Positions 60,547 through 64,000 of a stretch of 64,000 nucleotides of DNA are shown here, one piece after another. The stretch covers positions 1 to 64,000 of the forward strand of contig CAZGDB010000005.1 of the NCBI GenBank assembly GCA_964524705.1, in the 5' to 3' direction. The notes under the pieces are model-generated. The model did not search any database. It had not been told where the DNA came from and saw only the letters and a list, made by a program, of their open reading frames with translations. The position numbers were made by a program, and so were the translations under genes. The DNA is from CAZGDB01 sp964524705. GTDB taxonomy: Bacteria; Pseudomonadota; Gammaproteobacteria; Berkiellales; Berkiellaceae. Positions within the stretch are counted from its first letter, which is position 1, and the number at the start of each line of letters is the position of its first letter.

Positions 60547-62322
60547 TTTTTACTGCTCCCAACCGTCTACGTCGTGCAGCTAATGCTGCTCCTAAGGTGA
60601 TTAATACTGCCGATAGCCAAATCCAGCGGACCATCGGTTTCGTTTGTATTTTAAAGGACCATTGTTCTGGGCCTAAGGGTTCTCCCATTGCCACATACAC
60701 ATCTCTGAAGATCCCAGGCACAATTGCCGTCTCACTCACCGCCACTCCACGTGCTTCAAAAAACCGTTTTTCAGGTTGTAAGGTAGTCTTGACGCCTTGT
60801 GCCGTAATAATTGCCAAAGTAGCCTTGGTACCTATAAAGTTACCGCCCTCAACGGTCTGCAGGCCTTGCAGCCTATAGGTATCCGTCCCTAAGGTTTGAG
60901 TTTGACCGATATGCAGAACCACTTCATGCTCACGTTGTAAATCCGTACTCACACTCATAGCTATCGTTAATAGCCCAATTCCTAAATGAGCACATAAGAG
61001 TCCTGCCTTTTTAGTAAGTCCACCTTCATATTGCCAGGCTGCAAATAAGGTATAAAAAACTAACAATGCCCCGCCTACTACGCCCATACTGGTGGTCCAA
61101 TACTGGCATTGCCATAATGCTACCCCGCCTAAGACCAGGGAGATCCCTAAGGCTTGATAAAATGCATGACGTTGTTCTGCATTAGGGAGTTTTTGCCAGG
61201 GCACGATGGTGGCAAAGAGTACTATCGCCCCCCACAGTGGTACAAAGACACCATTAAAGTATCCCGCCCCTACCGTAATCGTATTACTGGTTAATGGAAA
61301 CAATGTTCCTAATAAAATTGCTGCTGCCAAAATGAGTAATAGGATTACCCCTTCACGCATCCCTAGTTTTCCTTTTTTAGGGGTAGCCCAGGTATTCTTC
61401 TTAAGGTCTTGGATATAAACAATGAGCATCCATAAGGTCAGTAAAGCCAAGCCTCCTGCTAAGTAGCTCCCACGTATAGGGTCATTAGCAAAGGCGTGAA
61501 TAGAGCTGACTACGCCTGAGCGCACCAACACAACGCCTAAGAGCACTAAGGGGAACCCAAATAAGGCAAGTGCTTGGGTAAAGCGTGCAGAGAAGTTAAC
61601 GTGGATCATAGCCGCCATCCACAGCCAGGCCANNNNNNNNNNNNNNNNNNNNNNNNNNNNNNNNNNNNNNNTACCCCTAGGGTTAAAAGTCCTGTAATAG
61701 CAAGTAGATAACTGCGGATCCAAACATAAAACAATAAGGGCATAGTTGCGGTTTTAATACCTGCATAGGCAGCAGCAAAGGGAATACTTAAGCCCACCAG
61801 TCCCATGTATAAAATGGGGGGGTGAATAATCAGCCCAGGATCTTGCAAGACAGGATTCAAATCCTGTCCTTGTGCAATCATTTCAGGCAGTGTTCTTAAA
61901 AATGGGTTAGCACCCAAGAGTATAAATAACAACAGAGCACTCTGTACCCACAGTAATACTTTCAAGGCTTGGCCCATAAAAGGCGCGTGAATATGGGGGT
62001 TTCGAATAACAATGGTCATCCAAAGACTACTGGTAAGCATCCACAATAACCAGGAGCCTTCATAACCTCCCCAGGTCGCGGTTAAACGATAATACCAAGG
62101 TAAGCCTGTATGCGCATGCATCACCACATAGCGCACGCTAAAGTCCAGTTGCAACAAGCTCAAGGCTAAGGTGGCAAAGCTCCCCCCTATCAACACAAGA
62201 AACAGCGCGCCCCAATGTTTTTTCCATTGGGTGGGGTCTAAGGTAAGCCTTAAGGCAAACACTACTGAAAATGCAAAGGCCAGACACAACAAGAGTGTCC
62301 CTATTTCTGGAATCCACAACAT
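60539..62322 (-). CDS. ccmF: Heme lyase subunit CcmF, broken by an N gap
   Basis: Multi-span protein that attaches heme to apocytochrome c. The 5' part (MLWIPEIGTLLLCLAFAFSV, YYRLTATWGGYEGSWLLW, DPGLIIHPPILYMGLVG) and 3' part (LFGFPLVLLGVVLVRSG, KKGKLGMREGVILL) are both typical. Between them 39 N replace the stretch with the heme-binding WWD motif; the family has about 29 residues there, so about 90 bases are missing and the frames on either side do not match over 39. The ATG overlaps the ccmE stop by one base. Predicted total about 610 residues. Confidence 0.93.
61633..61671. other. Assembly gap in ccmF
   Basis: 39 N. Frames on the two sides differ over this length; family alignment predicts about 90 missing bases that encode the WWD domain. 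Confidence 0.85.
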
Positions 62323-62741
62323 TATTGATTTCCTACTGGTGGCATATATCGTTCATCATGTTTGGTTAACACTTGGGTAGCTTGTAATCGTTTATGGACA
62401 CTATCCCATTGACCCAAAACAACGACCCCTTGGCCTACTCTAAACAAATCTGGCAAGATCCCAACATACCTAACCTGAATTATCCCTTGATAATCGGTAA
62501 GCCCAAACTCTACTTGTAACCCTTCCCCACGATTCAATACGGTGACCATGCCGCCTACGCGTATGGGTTGTCCTGTGGACAAGGGTGTATTTAAGTTTTG
62601 TAACTGGGTTGGGGTATAGTAGAGATTTAGGTTCTGTTGCAGCGCGCTATAAATCCAATAGCCCCCGGCGCTTAAAAAGCCTAAAATCCATAATATTAAA
62701 AACAAACGTCCCTTACGTTGTGCATTTAATCGTAAGTTCAC
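62322..62741 (-). CDS. ccmE: Heme chaperone CcmE
   Basis: 139 residues from GTG 62741. Membrane helix at about residues 12-33 and an OB-fold with IRVGGMVTVLNRGEG, FGLTDYQGIIQVRYVG, and LPDLFRVGQGVVVLGQW. The heme-binding His with following Tyr is in LTKHDERYMPP. GTG overlaps the ccmD stop in a GTGA junction. Confidence 0.96.
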   Translation of the reverse strand: MNLRLNAQRKGRLFLILWILGFLSAGGYWIYSALQQNLNLYYTPTQLQNLNTPLSTGQPIRVGGMVTVLNRGEGLQVEFGLTDYQGIIQVRYVGILPDLFRVGQGVVVLGQWDSVHKRLQATQVLTKHDERYMPPVGNQ

Positions 62742-62860
62742 ACGCGGCCTCGCTTGCTTTTATTTTTTTCTGCACGGTATTGCCACCAGTAATAACATAC
62801 GGTGGTCACCATCACAGTAGTGAATATACCATAGGCCGTCCATACATAGGATTGATACAT
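62738..62860 (-). CDS. ccmD: Heme exporter small subunit CcmD
   Basis: 40-residue peptide beginning MYQSYVWTAYGIFTTVMV, the CcmD pattern (Tyr-Val-Trp-x-Ala-Tyr-Gly before a single membrane helix), then a basic tail (QYRAEKNKSKRGR). It lies 5 bases after ccmC and overlaps ccmE by 4 bases. CcmD helps release holo-CcmE from CcmABC. Confidence 0.88.
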   Translation of the reverse strand: MYQSYVWTAYGIFTTVMVTTVCYYWWQYRAEKNKSKRGRV

Positions 62861-62865
62861 CAAAG

Positions 62866-63564
62866 TTACTCCGTTACAGCGGTTTTACGTAAAATATGGG
62901 TTTGTACTTTAAGTAGCGCTAAGGTTGCACCCCATCCTAAGACCCCGATTAAGCTTAACCATAGGGGTAAGCGCATACTAGGGTGTATTAATGGGCCTTC
63001 TGCGCGCAATAAAGTGCTGCCTTGATGTAGGGTTTGCCACCACTCTACAGAATAATGAATAATCGGAATATCTAATAACCCTACGATGCCTAATAAAGCG
63101 CACGCTTGATAGCGTTTATGTTCATTTTGTATAGTTTGTGCCAAAAGGTATTGGGCAAAAAATAGAAAAAACAATATTAACTCTGAGGTTAAACGCGCAT
63201 CCCACACCCACCAGGTACCCCACATGGGTTTCCCCCAAATCGAACCTGTCACCAATGCTAGGCCAGTTAATAACATACCCGGTAGAATAGCTGCTTGGCT
63301 CAACCAGGCAAACACCTTAATTCGCCAAATATAATAAATAATACCTGCCAGACTCATGCCTACATAAAACCCTAAAGACCAAATTGCACAAGGCACATGT
63401 ACATATAAAATCCTAAAGGCATCACGTTGCTGATAATCCTCAGGTGCCCACCAAAGCCCTAGATATAAGGCAGTGATTAGACACGTCAGGGTAATCAGGG
63501 CTAAAGGGGGTAAGACTTTTTCAGTAAAACTATAAAAATGAGGAGCTGACAATAACTTTTTCAC
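62866..63564 (-). CDS. ccmC: Heme exporter CcmC
   Basis: 232 residues, six membrane helices. The WWD motif is represented by GKPMWGTWWVWDARLTSELI, and two heme-ligand His occur in RILYVHVPCAIWSLG and IIHYSVEWWQTLHQG. CcmC loads heme onto CcmE. 12 bases after ccmB. Confidence 0.96.
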   Translation of the reverse strand: MKKLLSAPHFYSFTEKVLPPLALITLTCLITALYLGLWWAPEDYQQRDAFRILYVHVPCAIWSLGFYVGMSLAGIIYYIWRIKVFAWLSQAAILPGMLLTGLALVTGSIWGKPMWGTWWVWDARLTSELILFFLFFAQYLLAQTIQNEHKRYQACALLGIVGLLDIPIIHYSVEWWQTLHQGSTLLRAEGPLIHPSMRLPLWLSLIGVLGWGATLALLKVQTHILRKTAVTE

Positions 63565-63576
63565 AACACAATGACC

Positions 63577-64000
63577 CTATTCAAAATTCAATTTTAAGGC
63601 CTGTACCGTTAAGAACGGTAATAAGGCTAAACTGACACAACAAATACCCAAGAGCCATAATGCAGCGCCATTCGTGAGTCCAGCATTACCTTGTAACATT
63701 TGTTCAATAGCCAGAGTACCAAAAATCAATACTGGGACAAGCAAAGGTAATAACAGCACGCCTAATATCCCCGCGGAGGGTCGTTCTTGTTGTGACAGCG
63801 CCGCCATTAAGGCGCCCAATAAGGTTAAAACAATACTGCCGGGCACTAAGACCCCAAGTAAGGCTATAGGGGCAACAGGAATATTCCAAGCCTGTGTCAT
63901 ACCAATGAGTAATACTAATAAAGGAAACACCACGATCGTCCAATATACCCCAATTTTAGTAAGCACTCGGACAATCAAAGCACGAGAACCTAGCTTCCAA
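63577..64000 (-). CDS. ccmB: Heme exporter CcmB, 5' end outside the window
   Basis: The frame is open to the right edge; the part seen (about 140 residues) covers the last four membrane helices, with LLPLLVPVLIFGTLAIEQM typical of CcmB. A full protein is about 220 residues, so about 80 are missing. The internal TTG at 63978 is not the start. ccmA is expected further right. Confidence 0.9.
   Translation of the reverse strand, partial: WKLGSRALIVRVLTKIGVYWTIVVFPLLVLLIGMTQAWNIPVAPIALLGVLVPGSIVLTLLGALMAALSQQERPSAGILGVLLLPLLVPVLIFGTLAIEQMLQGNAGLTNGAALWLLGICCVSLALLPFLTVQALKLNFE

Overview
The window looks like a chromosomal segment of a host-associated, AT-leaning gammaproteobacterium. The gammaproteobacterial call rests on gene order. 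One block reads iscS-iscU-iscA-hscB-hscA-fdx-iscX-ndk-rlmN-pilW-hisS-yfgM-der. Another reads ppiD / tRNA-Asp, tRNA-Val / hupB-lon-clpX-clpP-tig / five tRNAs / folD-cysS-gltX-lpxH. A third reads cvpA-dedD-accD-truA. A ccm operon is also present. The host-associated call is an inference from eight ankyrin-type genes in 64 kb and from many losses inside otherwise conserved operons: iscR, rodZ, ispG, bamB, folC, ppiB, ccmG and ccmH are not where expected. A Legionellales-like lineage (Coxiella, Rickettsiella or Berkiella type) fits best but is not proven.

Layout: 1-979 is the 5' part of a membrane-anchored ankyrin gene running off the left edge. 1173-12458 is the der-to-iscS block on the minus strand, headed by a 24-codon leader ORF coupled to iscS, with a near-perfect 24-bp palindrome just upstream. 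12599-13814 holds two unknown alanine-rich or hydrophobic proteins on the plus strand. 13888-22750 is the protein quality-control block (PpiD, HU, Lon, ClpX, ClpP, trigger factor) with seven tRNA genes. 22933-30214 holds FolD, an unknown alanine-rich protein, CysS, GltX, LpxH, a HIT protein and a HAD phosphatase. 30206-45327 mixes ankyrin genes with housekeeping genes (cvpA, accD, truA, holD, an RMD1 homologue, an aldehyde dehydrogenase) and small secreted or membrane proteins. 45352-49721 carries an orphan amino-acid binding protein, RpoS, RmuC and a permuted NlpC/P60-like protein. 49823-64000 is a cytochrome c maturation operon (ccmB, C, D, E, F and ccmI) that is split by a run of ankyrin genes.

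How the genes work together: the isc genes form a single overlapping operon for Fe-S cluster assembly; clpP, clpX and lon form the ATP-dependent proteolysis group next to the ribosome-bound chaperone; ccmB-F and ccmI mature c-type cytochromes. The most unusual material is the ankyrin set. At least four of these proteins share a hinge after the repeats (Arg-x-x-Gly-x-Leu-Glu pattern) and a helical C-terminal region that I do not recognise, and several are co-transcribed or translationally coupled with housekeeping genes (ccmI, holD/RMD1).

The sequence has three runs of N (17621-17630, 39075-39084, 61633-61671). Protein alignment from memory indicates that none of them has its literal length: lon and ccmF have lost about 22 and about 90 bases there, while the ankyrin-gene gap is probably a false gap between overlapping contig ends.
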